Shown here: positions 12,076 to 23,325 of the stretch, in pieces
How the letters are laid out: each line of letters begins with the position of its first letter
Position numbering within the stretch: the stretch's first letter is position 1
DNA from: Macrophomina tecta
Taxonomy: Eukaryota; Ascomycota; Dothideomycetes; Botryosphaeriales; Botryosphaeriaceae
Direction: 5' to 3'
Length of the DNA stretch: 64,000 nucleotides
Assembly (NCBI GenBank): GCA_024180945.1
Contig: JAKSGN010000043.1
Span: 930,001-994,000 of the forward strand
Program-made: the position numbers and the translations under genes
The notes under the pieces: model-generated
Told to the model about the DNA's origin: nothing
Databases searched by the model: none
Seen by the model: only the letters and a program-made list of their open reading frames with translations

Positions 12076-13344
12076 GTCACGTGGTGCTTCAGGACCAGAA
12101 GGGTACTGTGACTTGCGAGGGTGCGAAGGGCATCTGATAGAGGCGCTTCTAGGTGTCAAGGCTCGTTCAAGAGAGGGGATTATGAAGTGGGCTAGTTCGG
12201 ATCCAAAACTAGTGTTTCCATTGCAGGTGCACATTTCGTTGTCGGGAGACCGTCGCCGGATGAATTGGAATTGCTGCAGAAAATTACGATATGGTAGATG
12301 ACGGTGCACCTACAGGAACGAACATTTCGAATTTCGTTTTGGAAACATAGTCTACCGCGTGCCACTTCTGCAGGTTAATGAACACAAGTGTTTCTCACGT
12401 CATGAAGGTTCGATGAGGAGGTCGAACTATGAGGAGGGTAGCGGATGTGGGGGATCATGATCCTAGCAATGCGCCCCAGGTCCTCTTACTCAGAGGAGCA
12501 GCGTCTCAGTGTGAATATTCGCTCATGCGCCTGACTGCATAGTACCGAACAAATGCAGTGATAGCCGCCGCCTGGCTATCTGCGTACGAAGTGGGCTTCA
12601 GAAGTATTGCAACCCACCCTCACTATGGTGAATTAAGCATTCCCCCGCACACAAATATTTCGCAGAGCTGATGATACTTGCGTTCGCACAATCCTTTGAC
12701 TCGATAAACATATTGACCAGTTCTGTTTCAGTACTTGCATAATTGCTCTTATACTCAACCCTGCCCAAAAGCATTGCTTTCACGAATCAGCCTCGCATCA
12801 GCCTCGAATCAACCTCGCAGTGCCCAAATGCCCGGCTTACTTCAGACAAAAAATTTATGACAGCTGCAGCAACAGTGTACGAGGCTCGACTAATTTGCCC
12901 ACTCGGGGAAGAAGACCGCTCTCGCATTTTCGTTATCACGCGCAGTCGAGGCTTGTCCCGTGAACTATATTTCCGGAGAATCACCAGCAACGCCCTGGAA
13001 CGCTTGAAGCTGAATAATTTTTATCCATTAGTTTGTATTCTGTAAAAGCTCCGTCATGCATACTAATCTGTAAATAAACTAATGCCAGGACATCGAAGGT
13101 CGAAGGTGAAGGCCTCCTAAATCAATCAATGAAGCCTTGCGCAGTGGCGTAAGCCTCTTCTCCTGCTGAAGCGGGGCTATGCAGACGTGGCACCTCGCTT
13201 AGCCTTCATCTCACCGCAATTTCAACGCCAGGTTGTCCTAATATTTCCTTTGCTCTAAGACGTGATCAACTTGGGAGTAAATGCTCTTTCTCAACTACGT
13301 TTCGCGAGATCCCGTGGCGCATTCAACTAAGCTTTGTATCTACA
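12076..13344. other. Intergenic, about 1.3 kb, no gene recognised
   Basis: Short frames on both strands without recognisable domains. It includes the promoter of the HET gene that starts at 13345. Confidence 0.55.
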
Positions 13345-15327
13345 ATGGAAAATATTTTCCCAGACCATAAGAGGCCTCAAAGGCGTTATCCATGTACGAC
13401 CACCGTCGAACGTGGGAATTTCTACAATTCGGAGCCCGGTGACCAGTCTCCGGTATCTCATAACAACAACGAAGCCCATTGGTCAGATGAAAAACCGGAT
13501 GGTTTGAGCACCATCGTCGAAATAGGGGTCACTGAATCTCATGACCGAAACACTGCTATACGGCAGCGGCATCAGTCCGTTGCCTCATCGGACGTATCAG
13601 GCTTTAGTGGCTTTCCTTCCCACGCTCGAATTGAGGATGACGAGATCCGGCTCTTGCGCCTTTTTTGTGCAAACGATCGCTCGGATCAACTATGCTGTAC
13701 TGTCATAACGGCCCGGCGCACACGGGCGCCTCCCTACGAAGCACTGTCCTACGAGTGGGGTTCCTCAGAGAGGCCCAAATCCATCATAATGGATGACGTA
13801 CAGGTCCAGATTGGGAGCAACCTCTGGGACGCCTTACACGCCATCGTCTCAGATGCTAGGGAGTGTGCGCCCCTGCTTTGGGTCGACGCTCACTGCATCG
13901 ACCAATCCAACAACATCGAAAAGTTCCAGCAGGTCGCCCAGATGGGTCCGATATACCGGGAAGCCAGACGCGTGAATTGGTGGATTGGCAACGCAGATAG
14001 TGATAGTGATGCGGCGATCGCTTTCCTAAAGTCGGCTGCACGTTTCCTGGGCTCTTTGGATCCCTGGAGAACGGATCTCAATCAGCAATGTACCTCCCTC
14101 GATGAGTGGATCTTGGCGAACGGAAACTTGCATTTGGTGGACGCAGTTTATGATCTGCTCATAGGGAGAAGCTATTGGGAAAGAATGTGGATTCGACAAG
14201 AGATCATCCTTGCTCAAGATGTTGCCATCTACTGCGGCTCAGAGAAAGTGCATTGGTCAGAAACACTCCAAGTGTGTACTGTCCTGGGCAAAATGTTTGA
14301 AATTCCCGGCGTGCAACATTGTAAGTATCTTTTCAAGCGTTTTCGTGAATTGGGGCACGGCCGTGAGGATGTTGGATACCAAAAAGATGGGGCGTGGTTT
14401 CTCCGTGAACTGATACTATCAAGACGCTCATTTGCGACGGATCCAAGAGATAAAGTATTCGGTTTGCTTGGTATGTTCCAACAACGCCCGCCTTCTGACG
14501 CATACCGGATTCAGCCAAATTACGGGCTAAAGTATTCCGATGTATGCCTGGAAGCATTTCGATACTGTGTCTTCACCGAATCCGGCACACCCCGTGGCGA
14601 ACAATGTCTGAACATTCTCTGTTCTAGCCGCCCTGCCTTGTCAGATATGGACTTTCCGTCATGGCTTGCCGACTGGTCCGCTCACAAGACACCAACGCCA
14701 ATCCACACAGTACTTACCTGGGCATTGCCGGGATACTCTCGAGCGAGCAATGATGAGCCCGCAAAGGCGAAACTCAGTCCGGATGGACGGCGTCTGAAGT
14801 GCAAGGGGCTGCATCTAGGACGAGTGCGAAACGTCGGACGTTCCGAAAAACGGATGACGCGTGCCGCTTTGGCGAGCATGATCAAGAATTGGGCTAAGAT
14901 TGCTCGTAACCACGATGGACGCCAGCCTGATTTACAGAGGTTTACGCTAATTCTGTTCTTGAGAACTGCTCATACACCATCCCCGCTTGTGCGTGAACAA
15001 ATCACGCAATTACTTTCTGGCTCAGAGGGAAGCGATTCATTCGAGATATGCCACGAATTGCTGAAGAGGCTTGCAATGCTGTCTAGAAGTAGTGAAGTGT
15101 TCGCTATTTCAGAGGTTGGCGAATATCTTTTGGTTCCTGCCGAGGCCCGATCGGGTGATATCCTAGCGGTTATTTACGGTTGTGACGGCCCAGTGCTATT
15201 GAGGGAACGCCAGGGTAATGGCTACACGTTCGTTGGAGGGTGTTATATTGAAGGCTCCATGTATGGTGAAGCTGTTGAAAGGCAGAGGTCAGGGATTTAC
15301 CATAGTGGCACGTTCGAACTTACATGA
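13345..15327 (+). CDS. HET-domain protein (heterokaryon incompatibility type)
   Basis: Single-exon gene, 660 aa. HET domains trigger cell death when incompatible fungal individuals fuse, and in other cases act in non-self responses. After about 110 less conserved N-terminal residues come the three HET blocks: YEALSYEWGSS (near 133), LLWVDAHCIDQSN with FQQVAQMGPIYREARRV, and YWERMWIRQEIILAQ. The FATDPRDKVFGLLG motif that follows is typical of the family, and the C-terminal region is the usual variable part. The reading frame is intact over almost 2 kb, so this copy is probably functional. It is one of three HET genes in the window. Confidence 0.9.
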   Translation: MENIFPDHKRPQRRYPCTTTVERGNFYNSEPGDQSPVSHNNNEAHWSDEKPDGLSTIVEIGVTESHDRNTAIRQRHQSVASSDVSGFSGFPSHARIEDDEIRLLRLFCANDRSDQLCCTVITARRTRAPPYEALSYEWGSSERPKSIIMDDVQVQIGSNLWDALHAIVSDARECAPLLWVDAHCIDQSNNIEKFQQVAQMGPIYREARRVNWWIGNADSDSDAAIAFLKSAARFLGSLDPWRTDLNQQCTSLDEWILANGNLHLVDAVYDLLIGRSYWERMWIRQEIILAQDVAIYCGSEKVHWSETLQVCTVLGKMFEIPGVQHCKYLFKRFRELGHGREDVGYQKDGAWFLRELILSRRSFATDPRDKVFGLLGMFQQRPPSDAYRIQPNYGLKYSDVCLEAFRYCVFTESGTPRGEQCLNILCSSRPALSDMDFPSWLADWSAHKTPTPIHTVLTWALPGYSRASNDEPAKAKLSPDGRRLKCKGLHLGRVRNVGRSEKRMTRAALASMIKNWAKIARNHDGRQPDLQRFTLILFLRTAHTPSPLVREQITQLLSGSEGSDSFEICHELLKRLAMLSRSSEVFAISEVGEYLLVPAEARSGDILAVIYGCDGPVLLRERQGNGYTFVGGCYIEGSMYGEAVERQRSGIYHSGTFELT

Positions 15328-15960
15328 ACTAATGTGCTACATATGTGCATTTCATGTATTTGTCTTCAACAAGCTACAGAAGAGAATGCATTTAAGAGGA
15401 TCAGATTGAGTTGATTATCAATGAAAATCTGGGAATAGAGAAAAGATGTCGGGAGCTCGGGAGCGAATTCGACGTTGGGTCCGCCAGTTGGACCACCGCG
15501 TCATTCTTGAAGATCGTCCTGTGCATGCCAAAATGCTTTAGAAGAATTGGGCAGCTTCAAAAGCTCGAATGCAAACCGAAGAAACTACCGCGAGCGATAG
15601 CAATTTTTTGAGCATGTACTGAACTGCGCATGGTCAGTTGAAGCAATCATCCGGACGCATAAGTCCGTGAATTTCAATGTAATTTACGGCCAGACGACTG
15701 CCTTTACTCACACAAGCATCTGCAGCTCAGAGGCCATTCCTTCGCCAAACATTGCGCATGGCCCACCCATTGCTAACTTACTGTCCGATTTCTATTAGCG
15801 TCCAAGAGCAATGTCATTCGTCCCAGCACCAACAAGCTGGCCTCACATCATGGAATACCATAAACTGTCTTTGACTAATTCATTACCCATGAGCAGTAAA
15901 ACAAATAAAAAAAAAGAATTTGCACTAGTCAGTAGTCCGGATCACGCACCTGCAGCAAGC
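15328..15960. other. Intergenic, no gene recognised
   Basis: About 630 bp between the HET gene and the BVMO relic. The small open frame at 15411-15611 has no recognisable feature. Confidence 0.6.
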
Positions 15961-16560
15961 CTATGAAAGAATCAGATCCTTATAGCCAGACTTCTTGCAC
16001 TCCAAGCCTCGCCCACGGGACTCCTGAGCAGCCCCTGTGTATCTCGCGACGCTCCTGACGTCCTTGCCCTTGATGTTCGTGTTGACGCCCGTCATCCAGC
16101 TGTCCACGTCGTTCGACAGCGCACCCTTGCTGCACTCGACCACATGCTTTCCTCCACCAATCCACGGCTTGCTGCCTCGGCTCGACATAAGAGATCCCGT
16201 TATCCTTGCAATGCTGCAGCAGAGCAAAAATGACTCCCACTGCATGCTCAATACTTTGCGCCGCGTCCCCAAACGGCTGATGCGGTTCAAGCACTATGAA
16301 TATACTCGGCAGCGTCGGCAGGGTCATTCACAATAAAAAAGTGACAGGACGGTGATCAGGCCAAATCGCGCGTCTCCCTTTCTCAGTATCGCTCCGCGCA
16401 GCAAGCCGGTGGGCGTGGCAGCGTATTTGTGCTGCGCCATGCGGTCTGGGGGGATTGACGCGTTGCGGAGCGGCGCGGACCAGTTGGCGGTGCGCTGGAA
16501 TACGGGGAGAGAGCGGATGGTGGGGAGCTTGGATACGGCGGTGGTGGATTCCCGCCCCAC
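15961..16560 (-). pseudogene. Baeyer-Villiger monooxygenase relic (internal and C-terminal pieces)
   Basis: Remains of a flavin monooxygenase of the cyclohexanone-monooxygenase type, which inserts oxygen next to a ketone. Read on the minus strand, about 16560-16330 carries the block with LPVFQRTANWSAPLRNASIPPDRM, which follows the NADPH-binding region in this family. At about 16330 the sequence jumps to the C-terminal domain: PHQPFGDAAQSIEHAV, then DNGISYVEP, then in another frame DVDSWMTGVNTN and VARYTGAAQ, ending at a stop near 15961. About 200 or more residues between the two pieces are missing, the frame changes near 16150, and everything upstream of the VFQRT block is gone. The 5' break lies against the broken end of the SDR relic. 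This cannot encode an enzyme. Confidence 0.8.
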
Positions 16561-16584
16561 GCTTGAAAGGTCTTTGCGTCGATC

Positions 16585-16993
16585 AAGATAGTTTTGTTGA
16601 TGTTGGTCAAGTTTCTGCGGCAAGTTTCGTTGGACAGTTCGGTGCGCCAGGCACCGCTGCCTACTGTGCGAGCAAAGCGGCGGTCATTGGGTTGTCGAGA
16701 TGGGCGGCCAAGGAAAACAAGCATATTCGAGTGAACTGTGTTTCTCCAGGTTAATGATGGCCTCAAGCTACAGAATTGGGCTCGCTCTGACTTGGCACTT
16801 CTAAGGCTCGGTAAATACCCCGGTGTCTCAGGGCGAGAATCCAGAAGATGTGAAGCGAAGACTGCAGGTGACGGCTCAGAAAAGGCGGGCGGAGCGGATG
16901 GAAGTTGCACGTGTAATCACATTCCTGGTGAGCGACGAGGCATCCTTTGTAACCGGCGCTGTCTACAACGTCGACGGTGGCTGGGTGTGTTGA
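16585..16993 (+). pseudogene. Short-chain dehydrogenase relic, 5' half missing
   Basis: C-terminal half of an SDR oxidoreductase. It starts abruptly with VDVGQVSAASFVGQF, continues with the catalytic AYCASKAAV (Tyr-x-x-x-Lys) and KENKHIRVNCVSPG, then a well-formed intron at 16750-16805 (GT-AG, CTGAC branch), then SVNTPVSQGENPEDV, ITFLVSDEASFVTGAVYNVDGGW and a stop at 16991-16993. This half is undamaged, intron included. The Rossmann nucleotide-binding half is absent, and the sequence to the left belongs to the oppositely oriented BVMO relic. The gene was therefore cut by a rearrangement that has left few later mutations. Confidence 0.8.
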
Positions 16994-17090
16994 TGTTTAG
17001 AGTTGAGAAACTGACATTCGAACGGGTATCTTTGACCACAATTTCCACAATCCTCCTTCAGCTTTTCCTTTTCCACGCATGCGAGCCCAC

Positions 17091-18014
17091 CTACGGCGAC
17101 GCCGAGCTAGCGGGCGAGCCCTCCATTTCGTACACGGGGGCTTTCCTCTGACTCCCCACCTTCTTCCTCGGTATCGCCGGCGGCGGTCTCTGCACCGGCA
17201 CATCGCCCAGCGCCTCCACCCTGCCCGGCACCTCGCCCCATGTCCTCCCCACATTGCTCCCGCCATACATGTACACCAGCCCATCCTCCCACTCCGGCCC
17301 GAACGACGGCCTGCCCGGCCCCCTCCCCGCATCCTCGCTTTTCCGGAAAACCGCTCCCAGAGACCTCCTCGGCGAGGGTTGCTGCTGCCGCATCTCCGGC
17401 GACCCGGCCTCGCCCTCCTTCCGCCCCGCGCCGAAAAACCCGGCCAGACAATCCGACCCGGCGCTCCCTCGGCCGCTTCCATCAGCAGGCAGTAGACTCG
17501 CCTCCCGCTCTCGTTCGCGCCGCCGCCGCCGCACCAGCGACCACACCGACCCGCCCGCCAGCGCGAGCAGCACGACCACGCCGACCACGATCCCGCCGAT
17601 GCCGCTGCCTGAGATGGTGCCGTTTGTTGTTGGTGCGGCGGTTGCGGAGGCTGATGCTGCGGCGGGGGTGGATGTGCTTGTTGGTGAGGACAAAGTCATG
17701 GATGTGGATGAGGGTGTGGAGGAGGAGGTGGAGGACGAGGACGAGGACGAGGACGAGGGGGACAACGACGACGAGGATGACGAAGAGACGCCCGGCGCAA
17801 GCTGCGCGGGCGAGTCGCTGTCCAGCAGGCCTGGCGGGCCGAGGTGGCAGGTCGGGATGCTGTCGGTGTCGCTGCCGCCGTTTTGGCATGATTGCGCCGG
17901 AGGGCAGCAGTAGCCGCCGCCGCAGTCGGCGTAGAAGAGAGGGCAGGTATAGCGGGGGAGGAGCTGGTGGATGGGGGAATCGGGGCTGGCGTCCTGGTGG
18001 TTGGGCGGAGGCAT
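17091..18014 (-). CDS. Single-pass membrane protein with cysteine motif and mucin-like Ser/Thr stalk
   Basis: Hypothetical protein of 307 aa in one exon. The N-terminal part has a small cysteine cluster (CPLFYADCGGGYCCPPAQSC). A Ser/Thr/Pro-rich stretch follows (about 75-130, long serine runs), then one hydrophobic membrane segment with the GxGG pattern (SGSGIGGIVVGVVVLLALAGG). An Arg-rich stop-transfer sequence (RRRRREREREAS) and a 120-residue Gly/Pro/Arg-rich cytoplasmic tail complete it. The layout resembles Mid2/WSC-type cell-wall sensors and other fungal surface proteins. No signal peptide is present at this ATG, so a 5' exon may be missed. The name is by architecture, not by a conserved domain. 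Confidence 0.6.
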   Translation of the reverse strand: MPPPNHQDASPDSPIHQLLPRYTCPLFYADCGGGYCCPPAQSCQNGGSDTDSIPTCHLGPPGLLDSDSPAQLAPGVSSSSSSSLSPSSSSSSSSSTSSSTPSSTSMTLSSPTSTSTPAAASASATAAPTTNGTISGSGIGGIVVGVVVLLALAGGSVWSLVRRRRREREREASLLPADGSGRGSAGSDCLAGFFGAGRKEGEAGSPEMRQQQPSPRRSLGAVFRKSEDAGRGPGRPSFGPEWEDGLVYMYGGSNVGRTWGEVPGRVEALGDVPVQRPPPAIPRKKVGSQRKAPVYEMEGSPASSASP

Positions 18015-19669
18015 GGGACGCGTTAACTAGTGGTGTGGTGCGTTGTCGTCGGGTGTTTCTGGTGTGCGGTTGCCGTGCAGCCAGGCAGCCGGTGCTGTTG
18101 TCTGCTCGACAGACAGATAGACAGCGAAGCCGAAATAGCGCAAAGGTGTGAGGTGAGGGTGAAAGTCCTGTTTACAGTGTTCCGCGACAACAGCAGCAGA
18201 GCGGCGGCGCGGCCATCGCCCTACATAAAACTCCCCCGTCCCATCCTCTCCCACCCCAACGGAATGCGCAAAACTTGGTCCCCCCCCCGGAATGCTGATA
18301 CGCACCCCAGACCTGTCTCCAGGGCCCGTCTGCCGGCTTCTCTGCTCTCCTCGCATGGTGCGATGCGTCCACGGCAACTCTAAATCATCCTCTTCTTCCA
18401 ATGATGCAATGGACGCAGAACCTGAAACGCCCTGCTTGCCCCGAAGCAGGGAAGCGGGTGCTTGGTTGCCGCGACGGTGGCCCAATCCGTGGAATGCCCG
18501 CCCGGGACGAAAGCCTGAAACTCGCCCGCCACGTGCGAATGGCTTATGCGGCGGCGGATAAGCTGCGTCGATGGGTCTGCTGGCGTGCCGAGGTCGTTTG
18601 CTTGTGACGGCACTGTGAGCAAAAGTCGGTACTTGGCCGGCCAATCGACGGCAGCCGCATCCATCGGCTGATCTGCATTGGGGTTGCTTTGGTGTAGGAT
18701 GCTCCGGTTTCGTAGTGCGGGGGACGTCTTGGCCGAATGTAGTTCTGAGGTGGTAAGAAAGTCTCGCGGCGTTGACATTCGCTGGGATCCCTTTTTGCTT
18801 GGCTCACAATGCGCATGTGGATAAGCGCACGATCAAGTCTCCTTTCAATTTGGAAGCGTAACAAACTGGCCTGCTGGGGATATGATTTCAACCGTCGCCG
18901 CAAGCTCCTCCACACCGGCTATTCCGTCCTCGGATATGCTCATGGACCGCTCTTCCTGCCGGCTTCGCGCGAAGAGGTGAGCTATGACGAAGATGGCGCA
19001 GTCCAGCTACTCAGCAAAGCGATGCCAAGAGGGGTAAATCCCGGCCCTTCAACGCACATCATACCCTGGGCGGGTACAAGCTCGGGGGAAAGGGAAGCAC
19101 CGCGACGGCAAGCGCAATCACACTCGGGGAGGTGAAGCATCCATCCGGACGCAGGTTTCTGGAAGATCGCGGTACGATTTCGTCGGGATGAATGCCTCAA
19201 CTCACCAAGGCAAGGGTACGCTGGGCAAAATACTTCCTAACGCCACCTTTCTACACATGAGGAAAACCACGCGGCCCGTGAAGGGTTGGTAGTGCCAGTG
19301 ACACGCAGAACAGCAACTCAGCGGAGGTAAAGGGCTCGAGTCCGGCTCCCTCGCCCCGCGTCACTCCGTTTCGCATTTGTCCTTGAAACTCCGAGGCACC
19401 GCTGGCTTAGTACTGTGTAGTTGCGTTACGGCCGCAACCGTTGAGTTCGCTAGAGTGTTTGAGCATTTCGATCCTTTGGCCGTGTTACCTTGGAAGAAAA
19501 AGCAGTAATTATAAATTTTGTGGTATATATACGTATCTCGTTACGGGATCATGACTTGTCCCGTCTCTTCGTGGCTGGGCGGTAGTGTCAACCCGTATTC
19601 TATCGTGCCTGAGGCACAGTAATCCTCTCTGCCCGCGGTGACGTCCTTCTCCTTAGAACTCCATCTCCC
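18015..19669. other. Intergenic, about 1.65 kb, no convincing gene
   Basis: Between two minus-strand genes. The 205-codon minus frame at 18027-18644 is compositionally odd and has no domain; it lies where the promoter and leader of the membrane-protein gene should be. Nothing else is supported. Confidence 0.5.
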
Positions 19670-21488
19670 TCAAACAGCCTTCTCCACATACGAGACATCC
19701 CCCTTCGTATCCTTCCCGTGATGCAGCGGGTCAATCTGCCTTCCATACTCATCAATCACGCCCGAATTAATATTCTCCTCAAACACATCGACCTGGGTGC
19801 TCGCGAACTTCCGTGCACTAACGCCCCTCTCAAACAGCATGTCCAACTCAGCGAACGAGCGCCCGGCCGGCTCCGGCACGCGGAAGTACGTATAGACGAT
19901 GCACAGGAAGCAGATGCCGGCCCAGAAGAAGCCGGTGTAGTTGCCCCAGTCCCAGGCGCCGGGGTTGAGCATGTAAGGGCTCAGCACGCCGCAGATAATG
20001 CCGACGATGTTGTACAGGTTGCGTCCGAGCACCACCGTCTTGATCTGGAGTCTGCGGGTGGAGATCTCAGCCACCAGCGAGTAACACACCGTGCCAACCG
20101 TGCACTGGTAGATGGCGGCCCATCCGATCATCATCGACCCGGTCGCCAGCGCGGCCGCGTCGCGGTGCTTCTCAGGGACGAGGCCCAGGAAGCCCATGGC
20201 GAGGAGCATAGTGCACAGGCCCATCAGGCCGTACAGATAGAGCGAGCGGCGACCGATGCCGCGGTTCATGAGGAACCAGGCGGCGAAAGTGCCCACGCAG
20301 TTGATGCCGTACTGGCCCAGGGCGAAGTCGTAGGAGGTGGACGTCGGAAGGCCAGCTTGCTGGAGGAAGTAGGTCGAGTAGGAGGAGAAAGCGTTGCCGG
20401 AGAGGTTCTGCATCGCCCAGCACATGCAGATGATCTCGGTGCGGCGCAGATCGGTGCCCTTGAAGCAGTCGATGTAGCTCGCTCCCGAGGTGATTTTCTG
20501 CTCGAGGGCGGTCGTGTGCGTCATCATGGCGATCGTCTCGTCCGCGTCGAAGTCGGTCTCGCGGTTCAGGCTCGTGAGGCGGAGGAGGGCCTTCTTGGCG
20601 TCGGCAATCTTGCCCTTGCGGACCAGCCACCACGGCGACTCGGGGGCGAAGAAGACTCCGATCATCAAGGGGACAGGCCACATCCATTGCAGGGCGTAGG
20701 GGATGCGGAAAGACCATTCGTCGGTGCGGTGGAGCATGGATTTTATGACTCCTACGCCAATAATTTGACCCAACCTAAACTCCCGCACCAAGTTAGCATT
20801 GTTGCCCATCACAAATAGCGTCGGCGGGTTACTTGCCCCCAGCAGAAATTAATGTACGTAGTCAAGTATCCACGCAAGGCAACGGGAACGACCTCGGAGG
20901 CGTATGTGACAGTCAAAGTTTGGAAGACACCCCACGGGATACCGGCCAGGATTTCTCCGACCTGCAGAGCAACAACGCTCTGAGCGGTGAAGAAAATCGC
21001 GATAAAGCCGGTGAGGAACAGGAGAGAGACCATCAGAGTCTTGCGGTAGCCAAACTTTTCCGAGGCCCAACCGTTGATCATCAGGCCGATGATTTCACCG
21101 ACGTAGACGCCGTTGCTGAGGCCGGCTTGCCAGGGAGCAGGAACCTGGTAGGTGCCGTCGTCAAGCTGCTCGCCGAACTTGCGGTTGAATTCCGGGAAGG
21201 CGTAGAAGTTGGAGAGCAGACAAGTTTGGTAGCCTGGACACGTGCGGGTTAGATGTGGCGTGCGGATGGGGAGGACCAACACTCACCCTCCATGACGATG
21301 CATGTGCTGATGAACACGCTCCACGCGACTGCCTTGGGGTACAGCTTGATGCCCTGCAGCAGCGTCATGTTCTTCTCCTTGTCGGTCGCCAGTTTCGCGT
21401 CATGCTTCAGGACGGCGACGGTCTTCTGGTCCTCGTCGACGGGAACATTGTTGGCGGAGGGCACGATCTCGCCCTTGGGGTCGGCCAT
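19670..21488 (-). CDS. MFS sugar transporter, alpha-glucoside permease type
   Basis: Sugar:H+ symporter of the MFS sugar porter family, 567 aa, plasma membrane. Exons: 21488-21287, 21233-20837, 20774-19670. Intron 1 is GT-AG. Intron 2 (20836-20775) begins with GCAAGT, so it is a GC-AG intron. Only this splice gives the conserved INFCWGLGQIIGVGV and keeps the phase; the GT two bases further on does not. Family signatures include EKFGYRKTLMV (loop 2-3), AGIPWGVFQTLTVTYASEVVP, PESPWWLVRKGK (loop 6-7) and PEPAGRSFAELDMLFERGVSARKF, the last typical of the maltose/alpha-glucoside (MAL) branch. The substrate is inferred from this branch. The long GC-rich upstream region could hold the regulatory sites expected for a sugar-controlled gene. 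Confidence 0.9.
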
Positions 21489-22564
21489 GATTGCGATGTC
21501 AACTGGATAGCGAGGAGCACAGCAGCTGGCCTGGCGAGGTCAGCGGTGACGGGGGTGCAGGGTGGTCTTATAGGGTGTGATTGCAGGCGAGTGCGGGGTC
21601 CCCTTGGGGTCGGGTGCTCGCCGGCATCCCGGTAGCAGTGATGAGCGGCCAAGGCAGGCACGGTGGTCTCCGGCTGGGCAGCGTGCGATATGCCCGAGTT
21701 CGAGCGTGCAGAAGCATGGAGAGGCGGCGCGAGGCTTCTAGCTTCCTGTCGAGCTGGCCCGAGCGGCGGCCGGGCTAGTGGCAGCCCAGCGCGAAGGCGC
21801 CCGTTGCGTGCGATGAGAGCATCTGCCGGCAGGCCGTGCAGTGGGCGACGTCGGGCGGAGGGCTGGATTGGGATGGCGGTGGTGGCATGGGACGCCTGGC
21901 CGAAGGGACGGACGGTGGCCGGGGTGGGTCCCGCCAGGAAACATGTTCGCTGCCCCCGATTTTCCAGTCGATCGAGTTTCCAGCTTCGGCATGCCTGGTG
22001 CTGCTGCTGCTGCTGCCGCCGCCGCCGCGTCTGCCGTCGAGTGACTGCGCGAGCTCTGTGATTTGCGCCGGCCTGCAGGCTCGCAGTGGTGGCAGGAGGC
22101 CGCGGATTGGGGTGCGGTCGGCGCGTCAGGGCCTCTTGGCGGCAGGAATTTTCTGCGTGCGGCTTAAGCAGCCACGGCGCCCTTCGCCGCGTCCGTGCCG
22201 CCGTCGCTCCTCTTATCCACCCAATCGCCATCGCTCCTGGCCAGCAATCAGATACCGCTCCTGGCCGCCGAGCCCATGAAGCTCTTCGCGAGTCGCGCCG
22301 TAAGGTGAAGCCTTCCCACAGAATCACGGCGAATGCTTCCCGTCCGAGTCGCCCACCGCCGACAAACCGCCGCGCACCGTTGCCGCCCGTTCCTGGCATC
22401 TCTGCCCTGCCCGCAGCGTGAAGAGGTCAGCTTTGCTGCGCGGTCCGGTTCGTAAACTTGCTGACTCACTGTGGCCGCCGCGCAGCCTGCCGTTTCTCGA
22501 AATACGCCGCGTTCCCCGTTCCGCTGCGCGTTGCCCCGTCGCTTCACCCCTCACAGCAACCACA

Positions 22565-22597
<33 letters not shown>

Positions 22598-23325
22598 TCT
22601 ACATCACAGAAGCCGAGACATCTTTCAGATGCCGATCTCTCGAATCGCAGACTCGCATCCCCCGCAATCGACCACCCCCGGCCGCACGAAAGAGGCGTTT
22701 TTTAAGCTACCCGCACCGCGCAGCCAAGCCACCTGGAAACCGAGTTCCGACGACACCAACGGGAACACACTCCCTTCGAACGCCTGCACCCCAGCTCTCC
22801 AGGCCCCGCGTCGGAGTAGACTTTATGCGGCCCTGGCCGCCGCTCCCCGTGGGGAATCCCCCTGTCGTCGCTCGCTCCGTGCCGCTGCGCTAGCATCTCG
22901 TGCCCGCCCACCGACCGTTCCAACGACGCTGCTCCTGCGAGGAGCCGCCGGAATCTCTTTCCCACCGACGCCGCGCGGAATGGTGTTCCCTATCGATGGC
23001 GCTGGGAAAAGGGTGCTGAGCGAATCATACCGACTGTGATGTCGTGCTGGCGAATCGTGGCGCTCGCGATTCCCATTCCGCGGTTGTGGGTCGGCTGGAG
23101 CCTGTGGTGTCGACGTATCCGACAACGACCGGATCGACCCGCCACGCTGCAGCCGCGGTCCGAGACGTGGCTTCGACCTTCGGGATACCGACCGGGGAGA
23201 AGGCGTGCCTGTTGATCGCGTGGCGGCGATTCGTCTGCTTGGCCGTGGACGGCTGATTCCGCCTGCTTCCTCGGATTATATCTGCGGCGACATAGCCGTC
23301 CACATTTTCTGCACGCGAATGGCGA
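21489..23325. other. GC-rich intergenic region with triplet repeats
   Basis: About 1.8 kb upstream of the sugar permease. High GC content keeps many long frames open on both strands (for example 22458-23039 plus and 21407-22399 minus), but they overlap one another and show only low-complexity Arg/Pro/Ala/Ser sequence. Short GCT/GCC runs occur near 22000-22030 and a GCGACG/GAC run near 22565-22597. I see no reliable gene. Confidence 0.5.

Noticed and set aside
17700..17770. GAG/GAC triplet repeat as a regulatory element
   Set aside because: It is simply the serine-rich coding stretch of the minus-strand membrane protein.
18027..18644. 205-codon minus-strand frame
   Set aside because: No domain, odd composition, and lies in the expected promoter and leader of the membrane-protein gene.
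19270..19360. Possible tRNA, because of a GGGCTCGAGTCCGGCTCCC-like T-arm
   Set aside because: No matching acceptor stem, D-arm or anticodon arm could be paired.
19718..20818. 366-codon plus-strand open frame over the sugar permease
   Set aside because: Mirror frame of the GC-rich transporter exon; no family features.
22458..23039. 193-codon frame in the GC-rich region
   Set aside because: Overlaps several other open frames; contains an Arg run from a GAC/GCG repeat; no domain.
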